Assembly: GCA_938023775.1 (NCBI GenBank)
Contig: CALJDB010000147.1
Span: 1-14,365 of the forward strand
DNA length: 14,365 nucleotides
Reading direction: 5' to 3'
Source: an uncultured Clostridia bacterium
Lineage (GTDB): Bacteria; Bacillota; Clostridia; Oscillospirales; Oscillospiraceae
Made by a program: the position numbers and the translations under genes. This document shows positions 6,094 through 13,520 of the stretch, piece after piece (position 1 is the first letter of the stretch; each line of letters begins with the position of its first letter). Below the pieces are notes generated by a model. The model did no database searches and was not told the DNA's origin. It was given only the letters and a program-made list of their open reading frames with translations.

Positions 6094-7434
6094 TCACCCC
6101 GCGTTCGGGCAGGCGCCCGGCAGGTGGTGGGTGACCTGCCCTGTCGCGACGGTGCAGGTCAGGCAGTAGAAGGAGTCCGCGCCGCCGGCGATGGCGCCGT
6201 TCGTGGCTTCCATGCTCGTGCCGGACTGGTTGTTGCTGACGAGAATGTTGACGTTCTGGCGGGTCACGGCGTCCGTGTAGGGGTTCAGCTTGTCGTTCAC
6301 AATGCCGAGCCACTCGTCCACATTCACGCTGACGAAGCTGATTCCGTTAATATAGCAGCCCATGCCGACCGGCAGGGTCTGGAACGTGACGTCCTCGCTG
6401 CTGCAAAGCAGGAACTGGCGCGCAAAAAACGCCATGTTCGCGCCTGTGAGGTCCGTGTCCACGTTGCGCAGCAGCACGTCGATCACGTTCGCGAGGTTCG
6501 GGATGTTGCCGACGGAGAGCAGCTGCTTCGCCGTCGCCATCAGGAACGCCTGCTGCACGCCGATGCGCTCGAGGTCCCCGCCGCCGTAAGTCGCGCGGAA
6601 ACGGCAGACCTTCAGGGCGTCCTCACCGTTTAGCAGCTGGTAGCCCGCCTTGATGTGGATATAGAGGTCCTGCGTCGGGTCCTCGTAGTCCATGTCGCTC
6701 GGCACGTCGAACCAGACGCCGCCGATGGCGTCCACCGTCTCCTCGACCGCCTTCAGGCTCACGACCGCGTAGCAGTCGACGTCGAAGCCGAGGAGGTTTT
6801 TGATCTGGGCGCGCAGACCCTCCACGCCGTCGCGTCCGGAGTTGACATAGCCGGGGAAGACCGCGTTGATCTTCTTTGGGGTGCTCGACCAGCCGATGTT
6901 GATGAGCGTGTCGCGCGGGATGTTCACGCAGCTGACCGTGTGGTTCACGGTGTCGAAGCTCGCGACGATAATGGTGTCCGTGCTGTTGCTCGCGTGGTCG
7001 CGGCCGACGAGCAGGATGGTGTAAATACCGTCGCGCCGGTCGGAGCTGAAGGCGACGCTGGGGGCGTCGGGGTCCACGGCGGGCGTCGCGTCCGGATCGT
7101 CGGGCTTGTCCGGGTCGGGCGTTGCGTCCGGGTGCGGGGTCTGGGTCGGGGACGCGGTCTGGACCGGCGGGGGCGTTACGATGGCGGGCGGGCGCTCCCA
7201 GATGGAGTAGCCGATGAGGGCGCAGGCGGCGACGAGCGTCAGCACACCGACGACGGTGCATACCCGGCGGAGCGTGTTTTTCTTCTTTTTCGGCTTCTTC
7301 GGCGTTTTCTGCGCCGGGGCTGCGGGCTTTTTCGTTTCCGGCTCCGCCGAGACGATCTCCTGCACGCGGACCTCCGGCGCGCCGCGGTCCCCGCCGCTGT
7401 GCTCCCCGGAGCCGCTGCTTCCAAACAGTTTCAT
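6094..7434 (-). CDS. LytR-CpsA-Psr (LCP) family cell-wall polymer ligase
   Basis: 446 residues. LCP enzymes transfer undecaprenyl-linked wall teichoic acid or capsule-like glycopolymers onto peptidoglycan outside the membrane. Order: Lys-rich cytoplasmic tail (1-54, with KKPKKKKNTLRR), one membrane helix (about 57-77), a Pro/Thr/Asp linker (81-126), then the LCP domain (135-340) with LLVGRD (141-146), DTIIVASF (153-160), NIPRDTLINI (171-180) and R278-F-R280...GGGD287-LER290. In the last motif the usual RQQ reads V293-Q-Q. A C-terminal extension of about 100 residues follows. I chose the ATG at 7432-7434 because AAAGGGG (7443-7449) sits eight bases upstream; an earlier in-frame ATG at 7515 would lie upstream of the promoter -10. 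Single-gene transcript, convergent with DUF1294. Probably works on the same class of wall polymer as the CsaB fusion (inference). Confidence 0.93.
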   Translation of the reverse strand: MKLFGSSGSGEHSGGDRGAPEVRVQEIVSAEPETKKPAAPAQKTPKKPKKKKNTLRRVCTVVGVLTLVAACALIGYSIWERPPAIVTPPPVQTASPTQTPHPDATPDPDKPDDPDATPAVDPDAPSVAFSSDRRDGIYTILLVGRDHASNSTDTIIVASFDTVNHTVSCVNIPRDTLINIGWSSTPKKINAVFPGYVNSGRDGVEGLRAQIKNLLGFDVDCYAVVSLKAVEETVDAIGGVWFDVPSDMDYEDPTQDLYIHIKAGYQLLNGEDALKVCRFRATYGGGDLERIGVQQAFLMATAKQLLSVGNIPNLANVIDVLLRNVDTDLTGANMAFFARQFLLCSSEDVTFQTLPVGMGCYINGISFVSVNVDEWLGIVNDKLNPYTDAVTRQNVNILVSNNQSGTSMEATNGAIAGGADSFYCLTCTVATGQVTHHLPGACPNAG

Positions 7435-7479
7435 ATCTTTTTCCCCTTTGTGGGTTCTCTTTTTTCTATAGTGCTCTTT

Positions 7480-7508
7480 ATTATAACCGACTTTGCATCT
7501 TTTTTGAA
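7480..7508 (-). promoter_or_regulatory. Promoter of the LCP gene
   Basis: Minus strand: -35 TTCAAA (7503-7508, four of six), 17-bp spacer, -10 TATAAT (7480-7485). The upstream side is very A/T-rich (7509-7555), which could act as an UP element and stands out in this GC-rich DNA. The start point would be about 40 nt from the LCP ATG. Confidence 0.65.
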
Positions 7509-7590
7509 GCATCAAAATATTTTTTCACAATTTGTTCAAATTCGAAAATGGGGGAGGAATGATTTTGTGCGTCCTGCGAGCGGGGGGAGA

Positions 7591-7616
7591 TAAAAATTGA
7601 ACGCGCCTGCGGGCGC
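7591..7616 (-). terminator. Possible terminator of the two-component operon
   Basis: On the minus strand a 5-bp GCGCC-CGCA-GGCGC hairpin (7603-7616) is followed almost directly by GTTCAATTTTTATC, a U-rich tract. It is the only hairpin of the cluster with a proper T-tract on the downstream side of the leftward kinase transcript. The stem is short, so this is a modest call. Confidence 0.4.
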
Positions 7617-7746
7617 TAAGATTTAACATGTTTCGCGCCGCGGCGCGCCGCAAGGCGCTATTCCTTTAGGGCGGACGCGAAACCAATTTAATCCTCGCGC
7701 CGCGCACGGCGCGAAACCTATTTTAACCCCGCGCCCTTGGGGCGCG
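7603..7746. repeat. Cluster of GC-rich hairpins with a 34-bp imperfect tandem repeat
   Basis: Four or five hairpins in 144 bp: 7603-7616 (GCGCC stem), 7634-7647 (14-bp palindrome CGCGCCGCGGCGCG) overlapping 7645-7658 (GCGCC, GCAA loop, GGCGC), 7695-7714 (TCGCGCC/GGCGCGA) and 7730-7746 (CGCGCCC/GGGCGCG). Linkers are A/T-rich and each holds TTTAA or TTTTAA. Two units starting at 7676 and 7710 match at 22 of 26 positions with a period of 34 (CGCGAAACC then an ATTT-TAA core then CGCGCC). No reading frame or promoter was seen. It lies between the upstream side of LCP and the kinase stop. Function unknown; an intergenic repeat family or a transcript-end structure are both possible. Confidence 0.75.
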
Positions 7747-7759
7747 AAAAAAGTCTCTC

Positions 7760-9001
7760 TCACCGCACCCGGAGGGTGAAATAAAACGCGCAGCCCCTGC
7801 CGGGCTCGCTCTCCGCCCAGATCCGCTCGCCGAGACCGCGGGCGGTCTCGCGGGCGATGGCGAGGCCAAGACCGCTGCCGCCGTTCTGGGCGTCGCCGCG
7901 GGCGCAGCGGTAAAAGCGCTCGAAAATATGCGGCAGATCCTCCGGCGCGATGCCCGCGCCGTTATCGCGCACACAGAGCGTCGCCGTGCGTCCGCTCACG
8001 GCGGCGCTGACGCGCACCGTGCCGCCCGCGGGGACGAACTTCACGGCATTGTCGAGCAAAATCTCCATAATCTGCCGCACGCAGGCGGCGTTGGTCCAGA
8101 GCGTGGGCAGCGCATAAACGCTCCCGTCCACCTCCAGTGCGACGTCCGTGCAGTCGCAGAGCAGGGCGTAGCTCTCCAGCACGGGGCGCAGCAGCGCCTC
8201 CGCGTCCACGGCGGTGCGCGTGAAGTCCGTGTTCCGGCTTTGCAGCCGGCTGAGCTCCAAGATCTCCTGCACCATGCGGTACTGCGCCGCGGACTCCTGC
8301 AAAATGAGCCCGTAATAGACCTGCTGCTTGTCCGGGTCGGAGACGACGCCGTCGCAGAGCGCCTCGGCGAGCATGCGCACGGAGGAGATCGGCGTTTTGA
8401 GCGCGTGGGTGACGTTCGCGATATACTCCTGCCGCGTGCGCTCCAGACGCTCCTTGCGCCGGGCATTGGAGAGCAGCAGATAGGCGCAGAGCCAGTAAAG
8501 CACGGTAAAATAGCAGAAAAACGCGAGCAGCGCCTCCGGCAGGTCGAACATGTTCTTCGCGAGCATTACCGCCCCGGCGCGCTCGCCGCCGAGCGTGAGC
8601 GGCACGACGGAGACGGTCAGGATGTCCGGCAGCGTCCGCTCCGTCTCGCGCGAGAAGGCGAGGCGGAAGAGCTCGCGCCCCTCCATGGCGGCGGCGATGT
8701 AGCGCTCCACCGGCAGGCGCGGCGCGCTGCCGTGGCGCTGGACCGGCGCAAGGTGGAGCAGCTCGGTCCCGTCCGCGGCGTAGACCAAAATGCGCGTATT
8801 GGGACCCACGACCGCTTCGAGCGCGGCGAGGTCGCCCGCGGCGTAATTCTCCGCCACGGCGCGGGCGTTGCGCCTCAGGTAGCGCTGCTGCCCCTTCACC
8901 GGCGACCAGCTGATGACGCCGACGCCGAGCGCCAGCATCAGCAGATAGCCCACGGCGGCGAGCACGGCGCAGAGCCCGCGGCGCTCCGCGAGGCGCTTCA
9001 C
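7760..9001 (-). CDS. Sensor histidine kinase of a two-component system
   Basis: 413 residues. Two membrane helices (about 11-32 and 156-178) enclose an external sensor region of roughly 120 residues. No HAMP domain: the second helix leads by a short charged linker (179-192) straight into the dimerisation/phosphoacceptor domain, with H199 in IANVTHALKTPISS (the common HELKTP reads HALKTP). The ATPase domain shows the N box (EILLDNAVKF, N318), DNGAGI (346-351, G1 box), IFERFYR (359-365) and GGSGLGLAIA (374-383, G2 box). Start is GTG (8999-9001) overlapping the regulator's TGA by four bases (GTGA) with GAGGAG just upstream, so kinase synthesis is coupled to the regulator. The signal is unknown. 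Being next to the LCP gene fits a wall or antibiotic-stress role, but that is only context. Confidence 0.95.
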   Translation of the reverse strand: MKRLAERRGLCAVLAAVGYLLMLALGVGVISWSPVKGQQRYLRRNARAVAENYAAGDLAALEAVVGPNTRILVYAADGTELLHLAPVQRHGSAPRLPVERYIAAAMEGRELFRLAFSRETERTLPDILTVSVVPLTLGGERAGAVMLAKNMFDLPEALLAFFCYFTVLYWLCAYLLLSNARRKERLERTRQEYIANVTHALKTPISSVRMLAEALCDGVVSDPDKQQVYYGLILQESAAQYRMVQEILELSRLQSRNTDFTRTAVDAEALLRPVLESYALLCDCTDVALEVDGSVYALPTLWTNAACVRQIMEILLDNAVKFVPAGGTVRVSAAVSGRTATLCVRDNGAGIAPEDLPHIFERFYRCARGDAQNGGSGLGLAIARETARGLGERIWAESEPGRGCAFYFTLRVR

Positions 9002-9681
9002 AGCTTCTCCTCCATTTTATACCCGATGCCGTAAACCGAGCGGATGGCGAAGTGGACGCCCTCGCGTCCGAGCTTCTGGCGCAGGCGCTTGATGAGCGTG
9101 TCCACGGCGCGGGTGTCGCCGCAGTATTCATAGCCCCACGCGGCGTTCAGGATATGCTCGCGCGTCAGCACCTTGCCGCGGTTGGCGAGCAGAAACGCCA
9201 GCACGTCGAGCTCCTTCGCCGTCAGTGTGAGCTCCTCGCCGTCCAAAAACGCCTGATAGTTGTCCGGCAGGACGGTCAGCTCGCCGATGGTGAGCTTTTT
9301 CGGCTCCGCGGCGGGCTGGGCGCGGCGCAGGAGCTTTTTGATGCGGATGGTGAGCTCGCGCGGGGAGACCGGCTTCGTCAGATAATCGTCCGCGCCGACC
9401 TCCAGCCCGACGATGCGGTCGATGTCCTCGCCGCGGGCGCTCAGCATAATGATCGGCACGTCGCCTTCCCGCCGCAGCGCGCGGCAGACCTCGTAGCCGT
9501 CCATGCCGGGCAGCATCACGTCCAGCACGATGGCGTCCGCGGGCATCTCCCGCTGCAAGCGCAGCGCGCTCTCCCCGTCATAAGCCGAGAGCACGCCGAT
9601 GCCCTCCGCCTCCAGATAGCTCCGCAGGCTCTCGTGGACGACGCCGTTGTCATCGCAGATCAGAACCGTGTATCCCGCCAT
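8998..9681 (-). CDS. OmpR/PhoB-family response regulator
   Basis: 227 residues from the chosen start. Receiver domain 1-120 with the acidic pair D10-D11, phosphoacceptor D54 in VLDVMLPGMDGYE, S81 and K103 in LTKPVSPRE; winged-helix DNA-binding domain about 130-225 with LTLTAKELDVLAFLLANRG (151-169) and TLIKRLRQKLG (195-205), RSVYGIGYKM at the end. All key residues are present, so it should be a normal phosphorylation-activated regulator. Start: the ATG at 9679-9681 has GGTGGAG just upstream; a longer frame begins at an ATG (9717) that is itself inside the -10 box, so it cannot be translated from this promoter. First gene of the operon with the kinase. Confidence 0.95.
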   Translation of the reverse strand: MAGYTVLICDDNGVVHESLRSYLEAEGIGVLSAYDGESALRLQREMPADAIVLDVMLPGMDGYEVCRALRREGDVPIIMLSARGEDIDRIVGLEVGADDYLTKPVSPRELTIRIKKLLRRAQPAAEPKKLTIGELTVLPDNYQAFLDGEELTLTAKELDVLAFLLANRGKVLTREHILNAAWGYEYCGDTRAVDTLIKRLRQKLGREGVHFAIRSVYGIGYKMEEKL

Positions 9682-9715
9682 GGGACTCCACCGCCTTTCC
9701 TCGTTCTTCCCGCCC

Positions 9716-9745
9716 ATTATAGCGCCGGAGCGCCCGCAGGGGCAA
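9716..9745 (-). promoter_or_regulatory. Promoter of the two-component operon
   Basis: Minus strand: -35 TTGCCC (9740-9745, four of six), 18-bp spacer, -10 TATAAT (9716-9721). The -35 and spacing are less than ideal, which would suit an activated or autoregulated promoter. Its position fixes the regulator start at 9681. Confidence 0.55.
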
Positions 9746-9929
9746 GAGCGGGATGAAATATTTTCAAGATTTGTCCTTGTCCCGACACATTTCCGCCATT
9801 TTTATCGCGTATATTTGTGTTTAGGGCGGGCAGTTTTCACAAAGCAGCCCCATGCCGAACGGAAAAAGCTGGCGGATGCGACAAAAACCGTCCGAAGTAC
9901 TTATTAAAAAGGAAAGATGAGGAAAGAGC
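9722..9929 (+). other. Divergent intergenic region upstream of the secreted hydrolase
   Basis: 208 bp between the two-component operon and the hydrolase gene. It contains the leftward regulator promoter and the GAGGA ribosome binding site of the hydrolase. No convincing rightward promoter was found: TATATT (9810-9815) could be a -10 but lacks a good -35 at 16-18 bp, and two TTGTCC copies (9771-9776, 9777-9782) lack a good -10. Transcription may need an activator or another sigma factor. Confidence 0.4.
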
Positions 9930-11957
9930 ATGAAAAAACTGACCAAGATCCTGCTGCTGGTGCTGGTCGCGGCGCTTCTTAGCGTCTCGGTGCTGGCGGC
10001 GACGGGCGTCGTCGATGCGAAGCTCACCTACCGGGACATCAAGCTGGTGCTTGACGGCAGGGAGATCACGCCGACGGACGCCGCGGGCAAGAGCACGGAG
10101 CCGTTCATCCTGAACGACAGCACTTATCTCCCCGTCCGCGCGATCGCCGAGGCGCTCGGCCTCGACGTCAAGTGGGACGACGAGACGAGCACCGTCAGCA
10201 TCGTGAGCGACGGCATCCGCGCCGACGAGGTGATCAAGGATGTCCACGCCATCGGCTTTGTGGACGCCGACGGCGCGAAGCTGCGCGCCATTGCCGTGGA
10301 GTACGACGCGGTGCTGAAGGCGGAGAGCGTCAGCGTCGACGACTTCGTCGTCGACGATTACGGCACGCTCGCGAGCCCGAAGTGCGAGCTCGGCGAAAAC
10401 CCCGGCGCGGTCACGCGCGTTTACGTCAACGACAAGCCGGAGACCGCCGGGACCGGCAAGACCGAGGGCAAATATGTCATCATCGAGGTCAACACCGACT
10501 ACCAGCTCGCCTCCGTCGCGAAGAAATACGCCGCGGCGCTCGCCGCCGGCGTCAAGCAGGTCGGCTCCGTCGAGTCCGACAAGGGTCTCATCGTCCCCGC
10601 CGTGGAGATGGTGAAGAACTATGACCACGTCGTCATCGAAGGCAAGAAGCCGAACGGCCAGCCCAAGCGCGACGAATACGACCTCGCCCGCGAGGGCACC
10701 TACACCATCGAGGGCATCGAGGGCTACAAGCTTCACTCCGTCGCGCTCGGCAACGCCTTCCACGCCACGAACTGCTTCGACGAGGCGGACGGCAAGCTCC
10801 ACGACTTTGATCTGGCTTACGCGCTCTACGTCCCCGAAGACTATGACCCGAAGGGCAACTACGGCCTCGTGCTCCACATCGAGGACGCCGGCTTCCTCGG
10901 CACGGACGAGGCGACCTGCGACCCGATGATCGTTCTGACCGAGGGGCAGGCGCCCGCCAACTTCGCCTCCGCGGAGGTGCAGGCGATGGCGAAGAAAAAC
11001 GGCATGGACGGCCTCATCGTTGTCTGCCCGCAGTTTTATGAGGCGATCCGCACCACGCGCGACAACTGGTCCATCTCCTGCGGCGTCGCCGGAACGTGGC
11101 AGCTGCTCGACTCCCTGACCGAAAAATACAGCATTGACGAAAACCGCATTTACGGCACCGGCCAGTCCATGGGCGGCATGCAGGTCGTCGCGATGGCGGC
11201 GCAGCGCGACAACTATTTCGCGGGCCTCTGGCTGCCCGGCTGCCAGTGGGGCTCCTGCTATAACCTCGAAGTGCCCTACTCCAGCTTCAACAGCCCCGCC
11301 GCGCGTTACTATTCCTCCGACGACGCCACCATCTGGCGCACGGACGCCGACGGCAACAGCACCGTGGAGACCAACTCCGCCGGCGAGAAGGTCGTGGCAC
11401 GCAACTGGTATTACCTTGTCTCCGACGACAACATCCTCGTCACGAGCTGCACGGGCGACGCCTTTGCGAGCACCGTGTGGCAGGAGTTCTGGTATCTCGT
11501 GAAGGACATGGGCGGCACGGAGTTCCCGATCGCCTCCGTCAAGCCGCTGGAGGACAGCGTGGACGGGATGAACGCCGCGATGCGCAAGCTCACCTCCACG
11601 GAAAACGATACCGGCTTCTACTGGATGCTTCAGGACGGCGGCAGCCACATGCTCACCTGGGTCTACGCCCACAAGATGGACGCGGGCTATGAGTGGCTGC
11701 TGAGCCAGAAGCGCGAGGACGAGATGGCGCGCGGCAAGATCGCGCAGATGGCCAATCCGTGGAAGGCCGCGGACGCCGAGACCGCCGCCGCCGTCAACGC
11801 CGCGGACCCGAACCGCGAGATCGGCAGGCTCTACGGCATGCCGAGCGGCGAATACTTCGCCGTCCCCGCCGCCGGAGCCGGCACCTCCGGCTACAACGCC
11901 GGCTGGTATAACCGCGGCGCCCCGATGGAGGGCAAGCTCCCCGGCTGGACCGCGTAA
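9930..11957 (+). CDS. Secreted alpha/beta hydrolase (esterase-like) with copper-amine-oxidase N1-type domain
   Basis: 675 residues. Signal peptide MKKLTKILLLVLVAALLSVSVLAA with likely cleavage near residue 24. Residues 30-95 resemble the copper amine oxidase N-terminal repeat common in clostridial surface proteins (KLVLDGREI, then TYLPVRAIAEALGLDVKWD and TVSIV); this is not an oxidase but a probable stalk or wall-interaction domain. Residues 100-285 form a second, unassigned beta-rich region. The hydrolase region runs about 290-600: VPEDYDPKGNYGLVLHIED (301-319), LIVVCPQFYEA (362-372), and the nucleophile elbow G409-T-G-Q-S413-M-G-G, with H573 (GGSHMLTW) as best candidate for the catalytic His and an Asp near D499-D500. 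It recalls PHB depolymerase/LpqC-type secreted esterases; the substrate could be a feruloyl or acetyl ester, a peptide or a polymer. GAGGA (9919-9923) precedes the ATG. Monocistronic with a hairpin after the stop. Confidence 0.85.
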   Translation: MKKLTKILLLVLVAALLSVSVLAATGVVDAKLTYRDIKLVLDGREITPTDAAGKSTEPFILNDSTYLPVRAIAEALGLDVKWDDETSTVSIVSDGIRADEVIKDVHAIGFVDADGAKLRAIAVEYDAVLKAESVSVDDFVVDDYGTLASPKCELGENPGAVTRVYVNDKPETAGTGKTEGKYVIIEVNTDYQLASVAKKYAAALAAGVKQVGSVESDKGLIVPAVEMVKNYDHVVIEGKKPNGQPKRDEYDLAREGTYTIEGIEGYKLHSVALGNAFHATNCFDEADGKLHDFDLAYALYVPEDYDPKGNYGLVLHIEDAGFLGTDEATCDPMIVLTEGQAPANFASAEVQAMAKKNGMDGLIVVCPQFYEAIRTTRDNWSISCGVAGTWQLLDSLTEKYSIDENRIYGTGQSMGGMQVVAMAAQRDNYFAGLWLPGCQWGSCYNLEVPYSSFNSPAARYYSSDDATIWRTDADGNSTVETNSAGEKVVARNWYYLVSDDNILVTSCTGDAFASTVWQEFWYLVKDMGGTEFPIASVKPLEDSVDGMNAAMRKLTSTENDTGFYWMLQDGGSHMLTWVYAHKMDAGYEWLLSQKREDEMARGKIAQMANPWKAADAETAAAVNAADPNREIGRLYGMPSGEYFAVPAAGAGTSGYNAGWYNRGAPMEGKLPGWTA

Positions 11958-11969
11958 AAATTGAATCAT

Positions 11970-12006
11970 CAAAGAAGGAGACCGCCTTTGGCGGTCTCCT
12001 TCTTTG
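11970..12006. terminator. Strong hairpin between convergent genes, probable bidirectional terminator
   Basis: Perfect 17-bp inverted repeat (11970-11986 with 11990-12006; CAAAGAAGGAGACCGCC and complement) with a TTT loop, 12 bp after the hydrolase stop. The rightward 3' arm ends in CCTTCTTTG and GCGTTT follows, a weak U-tract. On the minus strand a TTCAATTTTTA tract lies a few bases beyond the hairpin, suiting the leftward regulator transcript. Confidence 0.75.
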
Positions 12007-12030
12007 CGTTTGGTCTCGAAAGGGAAGGCT

Positions 12031-13485
12031 TCACCCCTCCACATACTGGCGGTAATAGAACGAAAACAGCAGATAAAAGCGCTCCTCGGGGTCAGTGAGA
12101 TCTATGGGCCAGAGCTCCTGGAGCTTTTCCAGACGGAGAAAGAGCGTGTTGCGGTGGATAAACAGCTCGTCGGCGGTCTGGCTCTGGCGGCTCTCGTTCC
12201 GGAGATAGGTGAAGAGCGTGCGGTAAAAGTCCGTGCCGTGGGAGGCGTCATAGCTGCGGATGGCGGGAAGGGCCGGGTGGAGATACGCCGCGCCGTCCTG
12301 CGCGGCGAGCAGCCGCGAAACCATGCGCATCGCCATATCCTGGCAGCGGTAAAGCGTCCCGGCGACGCGCGGGGAGTGCTCGAGCGCGAGCAGCGCCTGC
12401 GCATAAGACGCCGGAAGCGCGCCGAGGTCCGTGAAATAAGTGCTGCCCGCGGCGCAGTAGTCGTTTTCCTTCAGCAGTCTGCCGAGCGTTTCGGAAAAGC
12501 TCTCCGGGCTCAGAATGTCCATATTGCACAGAATCACCAGCCGTTTTTCGTACAAGACGGCGTAGACTCCGTGGCTTTTGTTGGAGAGCACGCGGCTGAG
12601 GTGGATGTCGTACTGGACCTGCCGTGTGGAGGACGCGGCGAGAAACAGCTGCTTGCGGCAGCCGGGCTCCCAGCCGAAGAGCGAGAGCTGGCGCTGGAGC
12701 ACGGGCAGGCTCTCCGTGTCGCCGCCGAGCGTGCGCGCAAAATAAGACGAGAGGCGGAACAGATCGTCCCGGTCCGCAGCGGAAAAAATCCAGCTCTCCA
12801 CGAGCCGGGTGAAAAGCTCGAAAAGATGGAGCTGTCCCGGCGTGTGGTCGCGGTCGAGGGTCTTCATAATAACGGTGGCGAGGCGCTCGCCGCCGACCAA
12901 AATGTGCTTGCAGTGGCTCTTGGTCGGAAACACGCCCGCGGGGATGGGGAACACGCCTGTATAATAAAAGGTGTCCTTATAGATCTGGTTGAACTGGCGG
13001 ATCTTCTCAACCGAGATGCTTTTCTGGCTCATGAGGTTTTCCCAGTCCTCCGCGGTCTCCACGGCGGAGAGGTCCGAGGAGTGGGCGACCTGCACCTGCG
13101 CCGCGTCCACGATCAGAATCGGCGCGCGGAGCACGTCCGTCGCCATGCCGAGCAGCTCCGAAAGCGTACAGCCGGAGGCGATGGCGGACTCGCAGGCGCT
13201 GTACCACTTTCCGTAATGGCTGAAGGCGTCCTGTATGCGGTTGAACACGCTGACGAGGTCCGTCGTCGCAAGGCGCACGGTGTCTCCGCGGCTGCGGAGC
13301 GTGATGCGCGCGTCGCCGTCGCTGAAGAAATCGTCCGACGCGCCGAGATAGAGCGCATAATCCTCCTCCGCCGCTCCGGGCTGGAAAAGGCGCACGCCGG
13401 AGATGCCGATCTCGCCGCCCGCAATGTCCGTTTCGGGCGCGAGATCGGCAAGCGCGTCGCATAATATCCAAAGACTGAGTTTCAT
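12031..13485 (-). CDS. PucR/CdaR-type transcriptional regulator
   Basis: 484 residues from the chosen start. The C-terminal 75 residues (about 408-482) are a PucR C-terminal helix-turn-helix: FYRTLFTYLRNESRQSQTA leads into ADELFIHRNTLFLRLEKL (438-455) and DLTDPEERFYLL (462-473). The middle (about 275-400) has the degenerate GGDEF-like module seen in CdaR relatives (YEKRLVILCN at 312-321, YAQALLALEH at 361-370), with no catalytic motif. The N-terminal 230 residues, including LIVDAAQVQVAHSSD (124-138), are probably an effector-binding region but not assigned. Members of this group are activators or repressors of catabolic and stress genes. The ATG at 13483-13485 has only a distant GGAAGGG upstream (14 bases), so initiation may be weak; the longer frame to 13584 reads through the promoter and is excluded. 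Divergent from the rubredoxin gene, which is its likely target. Confidence 0.88.
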   Translation of the reverse strand: MKLSLWILCDALADLAPETDIAGGEIGISGVRLFQPGAAEEDYALYLGASDDFFSDGDARITLRSRGDTVRLATTDLVSVFNRIQDAFSHYGKWYSACESAIASGCTLSELLGMATDVLRAPILIVDAAQVQVAHSSDLSAVETAEDWENLMSQKSISVEKIRQFNQIYKDTFYYTGVFPIPAGVFPTKSHCKHILVGGERLATVIMKTLDRDHTPGQLHLFELFTRLVESWIFSAADRDDLFRLSSYFARTLGGDTESLPVLQRQLSLFGWEPGCRKQLFLAASSTRQVQYDIHLSRVLSNKSHGVYAVLYEKRLVILCNMDILSPESFSETLGRLLKENDYCAAGSTYFTDLGALPASYAQALLALEHSPRVAGTLYRCQDMAMRMVSRLLAAQDGAAYLHPALPAIRSYDASHGTDFYRTLFTYLRNESRQSQTADELFIHRNTLFLRLEKLQELWPIDLTDPEERFYLLFSFYYRQYVEG

Positions 13486-13520
13486 GAAAAACTGCAAATC
13501 CCTTCCGTTTTGCTGTGTTT

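Noticed and set aside
7435..7515. Upstream in-frame ATG extending the LCP protein by 27 residues
   Set aside because: It lies upstream of the -10 box (7480-7485), and the extra residues are unlike an LCP N-terminus; the ATG at 7434 has a good ribosome binding site.
7603..7746. CRISPR array
   Set aside because: Units are imperfect, hairpins differ in sequence, and there are no constant-length unique spacers or cas genes.
7928..9034. 368-codon plus-strand frame opposite the histidine kinase
   Set aside because: Arg/His/Ala-rich shadow of the kinase, which shows all H, N and G boxes.
9682..9717. Upstream ATG extending the response regulator by 12 residues
   Set aside because: The ATG is part of the TATAAT -10 box and has no ribosome binding site.
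9837..12044. 735-codon open frame on the minus strand opposite the secreted hydrolase
   Set aside because: The plus-strand gene has signal peptide, ribosome binding site, GQSMGG elbow and a terminator; the antisense translation is a repetitive Val/Ala/Gly/Asp/Arg mix and crosses the 17-bp terminator hairpin.
12004..13464. 486-codon plus-strand frame opposite the PucR-type regulator
   Set aside because: No domain and a biased composition, while the minus strand encodes a clear PucR C-terminal helix-turn-helix.
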